Positions 17,738 through 27,143 of a DNA stretch of 64,000 nucleotides are shown in pieces; position 1 is the first letter of the stretch; each line of letters begins with the position of its first letter. The notes under the pieces were generated by a model. It saw only the letters and a program-made list of their open reading frames with translations, made no database searches and was not told the DNA's origin. This DNA comes from Pseudomonas sp. GM50 (GTDB taxonomy: Bacteria > Pseudomonadota > Gammaproteobacteria > Pseudomonadales > Pseudomonadaceae): NCBI RefSeq assembly GCF_000282375.1, contig NZ_AKJK01000098.1, forward strand, positions 1 to 64,000, read 5' to 3'. The position numbers and the translations under genes are program-made.

Positions 17738-18523
17738 TCAGAGATCGGCCGGCAGCGGCTCTTTCAGCCAGGTTTTCGAGTTCTTTTCCAGCGCACCGTC
17801 AGCCTTGGCCGTGGTGAGGATGTCGTTGACCTTGCCCAGCAGCGCCGGCTCGTTCTTGTTCACGCCAACGTAAACCGGCGAGTCCTTGAGCTTCACTTTC
17901 AGCGCCGGCACGCGTTTCGGGTTTTTCTCGCTGATTGCCACCATCACCACGTTACCGCTGGCGATCAGGTCGACTTGCCCTGCGAGGTAGGCGGCGATGG
18001 TCGAGTTGTTGTCTTCGAAGCGTTTGATGGTCGCGCCTTCGGGGGCGACTTTGGTCAGCTCGATGTCTTCGATGGCGCCACGGGTGACGCTGATGGTTTT
18101 GCCCTTGAGATCGTCCAGGCCCTTGATGGCGGCGTCTGGCGGGCCGAACACGGCGAGGTAGAACGGTGCGTAGGCACGGGAGAAGTCGATGACTTTCTCG
18201 CGCTCAGGGTTCTTGCCGAGGCTGGAAATCACCAGGTCGACTTTGCCGGTGGTCAGGAACGGAATGCGGTTGGTGCTGTTGACCGGGGTCAGTTCGAGTT
18301 TGACCTTGAGCTGGTCGGCCAGCAGTTGGGCGGTGTCGATGTCCAGGCCGCGAGGTTTCATGTCCGGACCGACCGAACCGAATGGTGGGAAGTCCTGGGG
18401 CACCGCGACTTTGAGGGTGCCGCGTTTGACCACATCCTCCAGACCGTCGGCGTGGGCGGGTGCCTGGCTCAGCATCAGGCTGGCAAACAGAGCGGCGAGG
18501 AGGGCACTGTAACGCATGGTCAT
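17738..18523 (-). CDS. Polar amino-acid ABC transporter, substrate-binding protein
   Basis: 261 aa periplasmic protein of the SBP family 3. Signal peptide residues about 1-26 (APAHA-DG), then the family opening RGTLKVAVPQDFPPFGS and VDLVISSLGKNPEREKVIDF. The start is the first Met of MTMRY at 18523, with GGAG 8 bp before it. First gene of the importer operon. A FadR-type regulator gene diverges 257 bp away and is the obvious candidate controller. Confidence 0.92.
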   Translation of the reverse strand: MTMRYSALLAALFASLMLSQAPAHADGLEDVVKRGTLKVAVPQDFPPFGSVGPDMKPRGLDIDTAQLLADQLKVKLELTPVNSTNRIPFLTTGKVDLVISSLGKNPEREKVIDFSRAYAPFYLAVFGPPDAAIKGLDDLKGKTISVTRGAIEDIELTKVAPEGATIKRFEDNNSTIAAYLAGQVDLIASGNVVMVAISEKNPKRVPALKVKLKDSPVYVGVNKNEPALLGKVNDILTTAKADGALEKNSKTWLKEPLPADL

Positions 18524-18780
18524 GGCAAATCTCCGGATCGGCGGGAAGTGATTTCTGCGGATCGACAGAGCACAGGCCATGCCAAGATTCGGTTTTGGGG
18601 GCCACAGGCCACGGTTTTGCTGGTGTCGTTCGGTCTTACTGGTCTGAACAGTTGGGGTGCGTTTCGCACCCTGATGGCGCACCCGTGAAAATTCCCGAAC
18701 CCCCATGGGGCACGACTTGCCGGACGCCGCGAATAGCTTTACAACTAGCCGCTCATTGGCCTGGCTCGTCTGAAAAAACC

Positions 18781-19488
18781 ATGAACTCGATCTCCCGCGC
18801 CGTACCCGAAGTGGCGCTGCAAGCCATCCGCAAACTGATCACCGAGCAAGGTTTCGGGGCGGGGGATGCCTTGCCCTCGCAACGGGACCTGGCGGTGCAA
18901 TTGGGGGTCAGCCGGGCGTCGTTGCGTGAGGCGTTATCGTCCCTGAGTGCGCTGGGCGTGATCAGTATCCAGCCGGGCAAGGGCGTGTTTGTGCAATCAC
19001 CGGTTGATCTGCCCCGGGGCGATGCGGCGCCGGGCTGGCCGTTCGCGGCCCAGGCATCGCCGCTGGACATCTTCCAGTTGCGCTATGCGCTGGAAGGTTT
19101 TGCCGCCGGGCTGGCTGCGGCGACCCTGAGTACTCACGAGCTCGATGCACTGGAAGATAACGTCGCCGCGATGCGCATCGAATTGAAGGCCGGCGACTTC
19201 GAGGCCGCGGCGCGACTGGACTTCGAGTTTCACCGGCGCATCCTCCTGGCCAGCGGCAATCAGGCGATGCTGAGCATTCTGACGGCCAGCGCCGACATCT
19301 TCCTGGAGAGTCAGAAACTACCGTTCATCCGGGCCGAACGTGCGATGGAAACCTGGCAGGAACACCGTAAAATCCTCCGTGCGCTGGCTCGTCGGGCCTC
19401 TGGCGCCGCGCAGAAGGCCATGCAGGAGCATGTGCGCAACGCCGCCCTGCGTACCGGAATTGCGTTCGTCGCTCCCGCCACCTCATGA
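18781..19488 (+). CDS. GntR-family (FadR subgroup) transcriptional regulator
   Basis: 235 aa. N-terminal winged helix (residues about 5-70, with LPSQRDLAVQLGVSRASLREA) and an all-helical FCD ligand-binding domain (about 85-225) holding candidate metal/acid ligands in DFEFHRRIL. Divergent from the amino-acid ABC operon, which it probably controls in response to the transported compound or a product (inference from layout). The start is the ATG of MNSISRAV; longer in-frame forms run into non-coding-looking sequence. Confidence 0.88.
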   Translation: MNSISRAVPEVALQAIRKLITEQGFGAGDALPSQRDLAVQLGVSRASLREALSSLSALGVISIQPGKGVFVQSPVDLPRGDAAPGWPFAAQASPLDIFQLRYALEGFAAGLAAATLSTHELDALEDNVAAMRIELKAGDFEAAARLDFEFHRRILLASGNQAMLSILTASADIFLESQKLPFIRAERAMETWQEHRKILRALARRASGAAQKAMQEHVRNAALRTGIAFVAPATS

Positions 19489-19610
19489 CTTGAGCTATAC
19501 CCAAACTCATGGGCCACCATAGCGAGACTCAATCATCTGCGGCTTCCTGAACACGGGAAGGGCGGCTATGATGGGCCACGTTTTTTATTGCTTACAACCC
19601 GGAGACATCC

Positions 19611-19940
19611 ATGAGCAGCGATCTTATCAAGCACGTCACCGACGCTAACTTCGAAGAAGAAGTACTGAAGGCTGCTGGCCCTGTGCTTGTTGACTACTGG
19701 GCTGAGTGGTGCGGCCCTTGCAAAATGATCGCCCCGGTTTTGGACGAGATCGCTGGCACCTACGCTGGCAAGCTGACCGTTGCCAAGCTGAACATCGACG
19801 AAAATCAGGAAACCCCGGCCAAGCACGGCGTACGTGGTATCCCGACGCTGATGCTGTTCAAGAACGGCAACGTCGAAGCCACCAAGGTCGGCGCGCTGTC
19901 GAAGTCGCAATTGGCTGCTTTCCTCGACGCCAACATCTAA
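19611..19940 (+). CDS. trxA: Thioredoxin 1
   Basis: 109 aa, standard length. Active site WCGPC with Cys34 and Cys37, cis-Pro loop RGIPTLML. General cytoplasmic disulfide reductase fed by thioredoxin reductase. Followed by a strong terminator, so it is transcribed apart from rho. The trxA-rho order is typical of gamma-proteobacteria. Confidence 0.97.
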   Translation: MSSDLIKHVTDANFEEEVLKAAGPVLVDYWAEWCGPCKMIAPVLDEIAGTYAGKLTVAKLNIDENQETPAKHGVRGIPTLMLFKNGNVEATKVGALSKSQLAAFLDANI

Positions 19941-19961
19941 GCGTTGTTATAAAGCGTCATG

Positions 19962-19990
19962 AAAAGGCCCCGCATAATGCGGGGCCTTTT
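19962..19990 (+). terminator. trxA terminator
   Basis: AAAAGGCCCCGC-ATAAT-GCGGGGCCTTTT hairpin 22 bp after the trxA stop. The stem is near-perfect and ends in a T-run. Confidence 0.9.
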
Positions 19991-19995
19991 CGTTA

Positions 19996-20187
19996 TTGAG
20001 GGCTAGACGCTCCGAAACTCAGGTGGTACATTCGGCCCCGCACTGGTTTCTCCACTGCCCCCTGCTAGCCGTCGCCGACGCACTCCTTTTCGAATAAGTA
20101 CGCGATCCTGTCGCCTTCTCTGCGGCGCGGCCTCATTAAGCCAAAAGCTTAATTTCCCCCCTCCATAAATGATTACGTCATTCCTAT
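19996..20187 (+). promoter_or_regulatory. rho leader, C-rich with small hairpin
   Basis: The 190 bp before rho are rich in C and poor in G on the sense strand (20040-20170), including CCACTGCCCCCTGC and TTTCCCCCCTCC, which resembles Rho-utilisation sequence. A 7-bp stem ATTAAGC/GCTTAAT lies at 20135-20153. In E. coli rho is autoregulated by attenuation in its leader; the same here is inference. Confidence 0.4.
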
Positions 20188-21447
<1,260 letters not shown>

Positions 21448-21458
21448 CACGAAGTACT

Positions 21459-21498
21459 GTCTCGTCCTGAAGCAGGTTAAACCCATTCAGGACGGGAC
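21459..21498 (+). terminator. Hairpin directly after rho
   Basis: A 13-bp stem, GTCTCGTCCTGAA with TTCAGGACGGGAC (one G-U pair), 14-bp loop, no T-run. It starts 12 bp after the stop and may protect the 3' end or act with the terminator downstream. Confidence 0.55.
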
Positions 21499-21512
21499 AT
21501 ACGCTTCAAAGA

Positions 21513-21545
21513 AGGGCGCCCCGAAAAGGGCGCTCTTTTTTTTTC
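21513..21545 (+). terminator. rho intrinsic terminator
   Basis: Stem AGGGCGCCC/GGGCGCTCT (one G-U pair), loop CGAAAA, followed by nine to ten T. Confidence 0.9.
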
Positions 21546-21765
21546 GCAGGATATTTTGTATCTGGATTGATACTTACCGTGCTGTAAACTGGCGCCCATT
21601 CAATGGGTGCCGCCGCCCGCTAATAGCTGATCTATCGCCGCTGCATTCAATCTTGCCGGCGATTGAATCAAGTGTTCTGACAGGTCGTTCCCCACGTTGA
21701 CCTTCGTCGAATATCCGCAGTCGCGCTAACGGCGAGTCCCTTTTTCAATCGGCTTTGTATCTGAA

Positions 21766-23736
21766 ATGACAAGGGACGTTGTGCACACATTTGGCAATCG
21801 CCGTGATATTGACGGGTTGCGGGCTCTGGCCGTTATTCCGGTTGTGCTGTTTCATTTTGGCTTCAGCACTTTCAGCGGTGGCTTTGTCGGCGTTGATGTC
21901 TTCTTTGTCATTTCCGGATTCCTGATTACCAGCATTCTGTTTCGTGAGATCGGCGCCCAGCGTTTCAGCTTCGTCGATTTCTGGGCTCGCCGTGCCCGAC
22001 GGATCATTCCGGCCTTGAGCGTGGTATTGCTGGCGACGCTGGTTCTGGGCTGGTTGTTGCTGACGGCCAAGGACTTCTCCGAGTTGGGAAGGACGGTTCG
22101 TTATCAGGCGCTGTTTATTTCAAACATTCTGTTCATGCGCGAAGACGGTTACTTCCAGCCCGCGTCGGATTTGAAACCGTTGCTGCATACCTGGTCCCTG
22201 GCCGTTGAAGAGCAGTACTACATCTTCTTTCCGCTGTTGATGGTGTTGTTGATGCGCCATGTTCGCTATTGGCGCTGGATGCTGTTTGTCGTGCTGCTGA
22301 TCTCTTTCGGGCTCAATATCGCTTATATCGACCGCAAGCCCGACGTCGCTTTCTTTTCGCTGCCGACACGCGCCTGGGAGTTGTTGTGCGGTGCCATGCT
22401 CGCGGTCTTGCCAGCGTCAAAACAGGCTGTACGGCCCTGGCTCTATCAGTCTGTGGGAGTGGCCGGGTTAATGGCGGTCCTGGTGGCAGTTTTCACCTTT
22501 GACAAGGCTACGGTGTTCCCAGGCTGGGCGGCTTTACTGCCTGTGCTCGGTGCCACCGCGCTGATCTGGTCAGGCGGGCACGGTTCTACATGGGCCGGTC
22601 AGGTGTTGAGTGCTCGCGCGCTGATATGGATCGGCTTGCTCTCCTATTCCTTGTATCTGTGGCACTGGCCGGTCTACGTCTACGCCAATGCCATTTCGAT
22701 CGACGGCATTCAGCCCTTGGAGGCTACGGGCTGGATACTGTTGGCGCTGGGCCTTGCATGGTTGAGCTGGCGCTTCGTCGAACTTCCATTCCGTGAACGA
22801 CGCCTGCTGGCCGGACGCAAACCCGTGTTGTTGGGGGGCTTGCTGACCATGGTCGCTCTGGCGGTCACCGGTTCGATAGTGCGATCGGCGGACGGTTTTC
22901 CTCAACGCCTTACCGGCAAAGCGCTGGAATATGCACTGTCTCGGGATTGGCGGGCCGGGCAGTTGAAATGCATGTCGGTGACCTCGGACAAAAAACTGGA
23001 CAAGGCGTGTCTGGTGGGTGGTAACGAAGAGGTTCCGGCGACGCAAATGTTCTGGGGCGACAGTCACGCAGCTGCGCTGTTGCCTGCGATCGAAAGTAGC
23101 GCAAAGCGCGAGAGTCGCGCGGTGTGGCTTTACAGTATGAGTGCCTGTCCGCCGATCCAGAGCAATGATGTGCGTCAGCGTTGCAAGGACTTCAACGAAC
23201 AGACAATGGAGCGGGTTCGTAGCCTGCAGATTAAGGATGTGGTGCTGGCAGCCAATTGGAGTCTTTACGTTTACGGTCGCGAAGACGGCGATAAAAAGGT
23301 TCTGCTCAATCAGCATGACAATACGGCCCGGGCCGAGGAGCGCATGGCCACAGCGCTCAAGGCACGGGTGACGGCATTAAGGGCGGCGGGCGCGCAAGTC
23401 TGGTTGTTCAAGGAAGTACCGCTGCAGCGCAAGGGCTCCGTCGATCGACTGACGAGTCTGGCCCAGGTCGGTCGTTCGGCCGAGGGGTTGGGCCGACCAC
23501 TCGAAGAGCACCTGGCGCGCCAGCATTTTCTCAGTACCTTGTTCAACTCGATGAGCGCGGCCGACCCAGGCGTACATGTTATCGATCCTACGCCGTTGAT
23601 GTGTGCGGACCAGATTTGCAGTATCGAGGTCAATGGCCGTTCGCAGTACAAGGACGAGGATCATCTGTCAGACACAGGCAGTGCCCGGTTGAGCCTCTTG
23701 TTTGCTCCGGTGCTGCTGGGTGCAAATCACAATTGA
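21766..23736 (+). CDS. OafA-type O-acyltransferase with SGNH domain
   Basis: 656 aa. Residues about 1-350: integral-membrane acyltransferase-3 domain with about ten helices, family opening DIDGLRALAVIPVVLFH and motif VGVDVFFVISGFLI. Residues about 400-655: periplasmic SGNH esterase-like domain with the Ser block FWGDSHAAA and the terminal Asp-His block DEDHLSD. Such fusions O-acetylate cell-surface polysaccharide, most often O-antigen. Single gene, no LPS genes nearby. Acceptor unknown. Confidence 0.88.
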   Translation: MTRDVVHTFGNRRDIDGLRALAVIPVVLFHFGFSTFSGGFVGVDVFFVISGFLITSILFREIGAQRFSFVDFWARRARRIIPALSVVLLATLVLGWLLLTAKDFSELGRTVRYQALFISNILFMREDGYFQPASDLKPLLHTWSLAVEEQYYIFFPLLMVLLMRHVRYWRWMLFVVLLISFGLNIAYIDRKPDVAFFSLPTRAWELLCGAMLAVLPASKQAVRPWLYQSVGVAGLMAVLVAVFTFDKATVFPGWAALLPVLGATALIWSGGHGSTWAGQVLSARALIWIGLLSYSLYLWHWPVYVYANAISIDGIQPLEATGWILLALGLAWLSWRFVELPFRERRLLAGRKPVLLGGLLTMVALAVTGSIVRSADGFPQRLTGKALEYALSRDWRAGQLKCMSVTSDKKLDKACLVGGNEEVPATQMFWGDSHAAALLPAIESSAKRESRAVWLYSMSACPPIQSNDVRQRCKDFNEQTMERVRSLQIKDVVLAANWSLYVYGREDGDKKVLLNQHDNTARAEERMATALKARVTALRAAGAQVWLFKEVPLQRKGSVDRLTSLAQVGRSAEGLGRPLEEHLARQHFLSTLFNSMSAADPGVHVIDPTPLMCADQICSIEVNGRSQYKDEDHLSDTGSARLSLLFAPVLLGANHN

Positions 23737-23817
23737 TTGCTGGCTATGCACTGACAGGCTGCTGTTTGGTCGGCAGAGCAGGTAGGATGTACGCCTATTT
23801 TAGGGGTGCCATCGTCA

Positions 23818-25284
23818 ATGAAATTCAAGGATCTTCGGGATTTCGTGCAGCAGCTTGAGCAGCGCGGAGAGTTGAAACGCATCCAGATCCCCGTCTCTCC
23901 AGTGCTGGAGATGACCGAAGTCTGTGATCGTACGCTGCGCGCCAAAGGGCCGGCGCTGCTGTTCGAAAAACCCACCGGTTATGACATTCCGGTACTCGGC
24001 AACCTGTTCGGCACCCCCGAGCGGGTAGCCATGGGCATGGGCGCAGAGTCGGTCAGCGAGTTGCGCGAAATCGGCAAGCTGTTGGCGTTCCTCAAGGAGC
24101 CCGAGCCGCCGAAGGGCTTGAAGGACGTCTGGTCCAAGCTGCCGATCTTCCGCAAGATCATTGCCATGGCACCGAAAGTCGTAAAAGACGCGGTGTGCCA
24201 GGAAGTGGTCATCGAAGGCGACGATGTCGATCTGGCGATGTTGCCGGTACAGACCTGCTGGCCGGGCGACGTCGGTCCGCTGATCACCTGGGGCCTGACC
24301 GTCACCAAAGGCCCGAACAAGGATCGTCAGAACCTCGGCATCTATCGTCAGCAAGTGATCGGTCGCAACAAGGTGATCATGCGCTGGTTGAGCCACCGTG
24401 GCGGCGCGCTGGATTACCGTGAGTGGTGCGAGAAACACCCCGGCCAACCGTTCCCGGTGTCCGTGGCCCTGGGCGCTGACCCGGCAACCATTCTTGGCGC
24501 CGTGACGCCAGTGCCGGACAGCCTCTCCGAATACGCTTTCGCCGGTCTGTTGCGCGGCAATCGCACCGAACTGGTGAAGTGCCGCGGCAATGACCTGCAA
24601 GTGCCGGCCACCGCCGAGATCATCCTTGAAGGCGTGATCCATCCGGGCGAAATGGCCGATGAAGGTCCGTATGGCGACCACACCGGCTACTACAACGAAG
24701 TCGACAGCTTCCCGGTGTTCACCGTCGAACGCATCACCCACCGGATCAAACCGATCTACCACAGCACCTACACCGGCCGTCCACCGGATGAGCCGGCGAT
24801 TCTCGGCGTGGCGCTGAACGAAGTATTCGTACCGATCCTGCAAAAGCAGTTTCCGGAGATCACCGACTTCTACCTGCCGCCCGAAGGCTGCTCGTACCGC
24901 ATGGCCATCGTGACCATGAAGAAGTCGTATCCCGGGCATGCCAAGCGGGTAATGCTGGGTGTCTGGTCGTTTTTGCGACAGTTCATGTACACCAAGTTCG
25001 TTATCGTCACTGACGACGATATCAACGCACGGGACTGGAACGACGTGATCTGGGCCATCACCACGCGCATGGACCCCAAGCGCGACACGGTGATGATCGA
25101 GAACACGCCGATCGACTACCTCGACTTCGCCTCGCCGGTTTCCGGCCTGGGCTCGAAGATGGGGCTCGATGCCACGCATAAATGGCCAGGCGAAACCACC
25201 CGCGAGTGGGGCCGGGTCATCGTCAAGGATGAAGCCGTTACCCAACGGATCGATGCCATCTGGAATCAGTTAGGAATAGATTGA
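23818..25284 (+). CDS. ubiD: 3-octaprenyl-4-hydroxybenzoate decarboxylase UbiD
   Basis: 488 aa prenylated-FMN-dependent decarboxylase of ubiquinone synthesis. Family blocks EVVIEGDDVDLAMLPVQTCW, the cofactor-site region LGIYRQQVIGRNKVIMRWL and the acidic block EMADEGPYGDHTGYYNE are present. The ATG at 23818 is preferred to an in-frame GTG 12 bp upstream, since the family begins FKDLRDF. The stop overlaps the next start (TGATG). Confidence 0.95.
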   Translation: MKFKDLRDFVQQLEQRGELKRIQIPVSPVLEMTEVCDRTLRAKGPALLFEKPTGYDIPVLGNLFGTPERVAMGMGAESVSELREIGKLLAFLKEPEPPKGLKDVWSKLPIFRKIIAMAPKVVKDAVCQEVVIEGDDVDLAMLPVQTCWPGDVGPLITWGLTVTKGPNKDRQNLGIYRQQVIGRNKVIMRWLSHRGGALDYREWCEKHPGQPFPVSVALGADPATILGAVTPVPDSLSEYAFAGLLRGNRTELVKCRGNDLQVPATAEIILEGVIHPGEMADEGPYGDHTGYYNEVDSFPVFTVERITHRIKPIYHSTYTGRPPDEPAILGVALNEVFVPILQKQFPEITDFYLPPEGCSYRMAIVTMKKSYPGHAKRVMLGVWSFLRQFMYTKFVIVTDDDINARDWNDVIWAITTRMDPKRDTVMIENTPIDYLDFASPVSGLGSKMGLDATHKWPGETTREWGRVIVKDEAVTQRIDAIWNQLGID

Positions 25285-26252
25285 TGCGTGTAACCTTGCA
25301 GCCCTCCGGAGCAGTGCTAGAGATTCTGCCCGGCGAGCGGATTCTCGATGGCGCGCGGCGCCTGGGCTATGAATGCCCGCAAAGTTGTCGCAACGGCAAT
25401 TGCCATGTGTGCGGCGCATTGCTGGTGGAAGGGCGGGTCGAGCAGGCCGGTGATGTGCGCGACCATGGCGAGTTCTACACTTGCATTGCAGAGCCGCTGG
25501 AAGACTGCATCGTGCTGTGGGATGGCGTGCTCGCGCTGGGAGAATTGCCGGTGCGCAGCGTGTCGTGTCAGGTCATTGAATGCAGGGACGTCGGCGGCGA
25601 TACCTGGCGCGTGCGTCTGCGTGCGCCAGCGGGCAAGCCGCCACGCTATCACGCCGGCCAGTATCTGATGATCGAGCGTGAGAATGGCGAGAAATCCGCC
25701 TTCTCCCTGGCCTCTGCGCCGCATTCCGGGCGCGATCTGGAAATTCATGTACTGGCGCGCGAAAGCAGTGCGCTGAGCCTGATCGAACAGCTTCAGCGCA
25801 ACCCGATGGTGCGCATCGAGATGCCGTTCGGCGATACCCATCTGGCGGAACTGCCGGACGGTCCACTGGTACTGATTGCCGCCGGTACCGGCATGGGTCA
25901 GATCCATAGTCTGATCGAACATTGCCGGGCCACGGGATTCAAGCATCCGGTGCATCTGTATTGGGGGGTGCGTCGTCCCGAAGACTTTTATGGCATTGAG
26001 CATTGGGATGAATGGGAAAAGCTGCCCAATCTGTTCCTGCATAAAGTCGTCAGCGATCAATGCGGCTGGGGAGGGCGCTGCGGCATGTTGCATGAGGCAG
26101 TGTGTGAAGATTTCCCTGATCTGAAAGCCCTGCACGTCTACGCCAGCGGCTCTCCGGCCATGGTCTATGGCACGCTGGATGCGCTGGTCGAAGCGGGGAT
26201 GGATGCCCATCAAATGCGCGCGGATGTGTTCGCTTACGCGCCCCGATCTTGA
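25284..26252 (+). CDS. 2Fe-2S ferredoxin-flavin reductase (AscD/Fre-like)
   Basis: 322 aa. N-terminal plant-type 2Fe-2S domain with Cys35, Cys40, Cys43 and Cys67, then FAD-binding (residues about 100-190, HAGQYLMIE, SAFSLASAP) and NAD-binding (about 200-315, VLIAAGTGMG) domains like flavin reductase Fre. Often named CDP-6-deoxy-delta-3,4-glucoseen reductase by similarity, but there are no deoxysugar genes here. It is translationally coupled to ubiD, so a redox or reduced-flavin role near ubiquinone synthesis is more plausible (inference). Confidence 0.85.
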   Translation: MRVTLQPSGAVLEILPGERILDGARRLGYECPQSCRNGNCHVCGALLVEGRVEQAGDVRDHGEFYTCIAEPLEDCIVLWDGVLALGELPVRSVSCQVIECRDVGGDTWRVRLRAPAGKPPRYHAGQYLMIERENGEKSAFSLASAPHSGRDLEIHVLARESSALSLIEQLQRNPMVRIEMPFGDTHLAELPDGPLVLIAAGTGMGQIHSLIEHCRATGFKHPVHLYWGVRRPEDFYGIEHWDEWEKLPNLFLHKVVSDQCGWGGRCGMLHEAVCEDFPDLKALHVYASGSPAMVYGTLDALVEAGMDAHQMRADVFAYAPRS

Positions 26253-26280
26253 TCCTCGATCTTGATCCGCGATCTTAAAT
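26243..26280 (+). repeat. Short imperfect tandem repeat at a gene end
   Basis: Three 12-13 bp copies based on CGATCTTGATC follow one another across the stop codon of the flavin reductase gene; the third is altered (CGATCTTAAATC). The rest of the 222-bp gap to 26474 is AT-rich, with no gene seen. Confidence 0.6.
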
Positions 26281-26474
26281 CGTTATAACTCCCCATATAG
26301 CCGATCGGTATTTATAGATTTATATAAATGCCGGTAGGTTATATCTCATTCAGGCAATACGTTTCGAACTCCGCCATGGCACTTAAATTGCCTTAAACCA
26401 TATGTGCCTTATTGTTACAGCGGTGCGTTCTATTAAGTAATTCTTTACCCGCGGGGAGCTGAACGCTATTCGCC

Positions 26475-27143
26475 ATGAGCGCCATTGAATCTGCTTTTTT
26501 GAATCTGGCTTACCCTCCGCGGCTCGATCTGGGGCCGCAGCTTACGCACGAACAATTGCTCAGCTCGATGCAATCGACCATGGCGCGCCACAAGGGTGGG
26601 CCGGTTTGGCTGTTTGCTTATGGTTCGCTGATCTGGCGTCCAGAATGCGCGGCTGTGGAGCGAGTGCGCGGTCGCGTACATGGCTACCATCGCGGTTTGT
26701 ACCTGTGGTCCCACGAGCATCGCGGTACACCGGAAGTGCCCGGGCTGGTGTTTGGCCTGGATCGTGGCGGCTCATGCAGCGGGTTTGCCTATCGCTTGCC
26801 CGAAGAGCAACTCGAAGCTTCGCTTTATGCGCTCTGGCAGCGTGAAATGCCATTCCCGTCCTATCGCCCACACTGGCTCAACTGCCGTCTCGAAGATGGA
26901 AGCCAGGTTCAGGCATTGGGATTCGTCTTGGAACGGCACCTGCCCAGCTATGCCGGCAACTTGCCGGATCATGTGCTGAGCCAGGTGTTCGAAAGCGCTT
27001 GCGGGCGTTACGGCACCACTCGCGAGTATGTCGAGCAGACCGCGCACGCCCTGCGTAGCCACGCCATGCCAGACCGGAATCTGGAGGCGCGGCTCAAGCG
27101 CTGCAAATCAAAGGCCGATCAGGCGATCGCTTCGCGGCTCTGA
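26475..27143 (+). CDS. ChaC-like gamma-glutamylcyclotransferase
   Basis: 222 aa. The family phosphate/substrate loop VWLFAYGSLIWRPE (about 44-57), GVPGLVFGLDRG-like block, and the Glu region of EEQLEASLYALWQREM. ChaC enzymes split glutathione to 5-oxoproline and Cys-Gly. An N-terminal extension of about 40 residues precedes the domain. The 3' end overlaps the convergent glpT gene by 25 bp. Confidence 0.85.
   Translation: MSAIESAFLNLAYPPRLDLGPQLTHEQLLSSMQSTMARHKGGPVWLFAYGSLIWRPECAAVERVRGRVHGYHRGLYLWSHEHRGTPEVPGLVFGLDRGGSCSGFAYRLPEEQLEASLYALWQREMPFPSYRPHWLNCRLEDGSQVQALGFVLERHLPSYAGNLPDHVLSQVFESACGRYGTTREYVEQTAHALRSHAMPDRNLEARLKRCKSKADQAIASRL

Larger units (their letters stand above)
21448..21765. 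other. rho-acyltransferase intergenic region
   Basis: A 318-bp gap holding two hairpins behind rho (listed separately) and then an AT-richer stretch (21545-21600) that probably carries the promoter of the acyltransferase gene. I see no coding sequence and no clear operator in the remaining 160 bp. Confidence 0.6.

Noticed and set aside
21766..23736. Acyltransferase gene as a horizontally acquired island
   Set aside because: Codon use is only slightly different from the neighbours, there are no mobile-element traces, and an O-antigen acetylase-like gene is known between rho and ubiD in other Pseudomonas.
23815..25245. 476-codon minus-strand frame opposite ubiD
   Set aside because: Antisense shadow of a conserved gene with the same codon-position GC bias.
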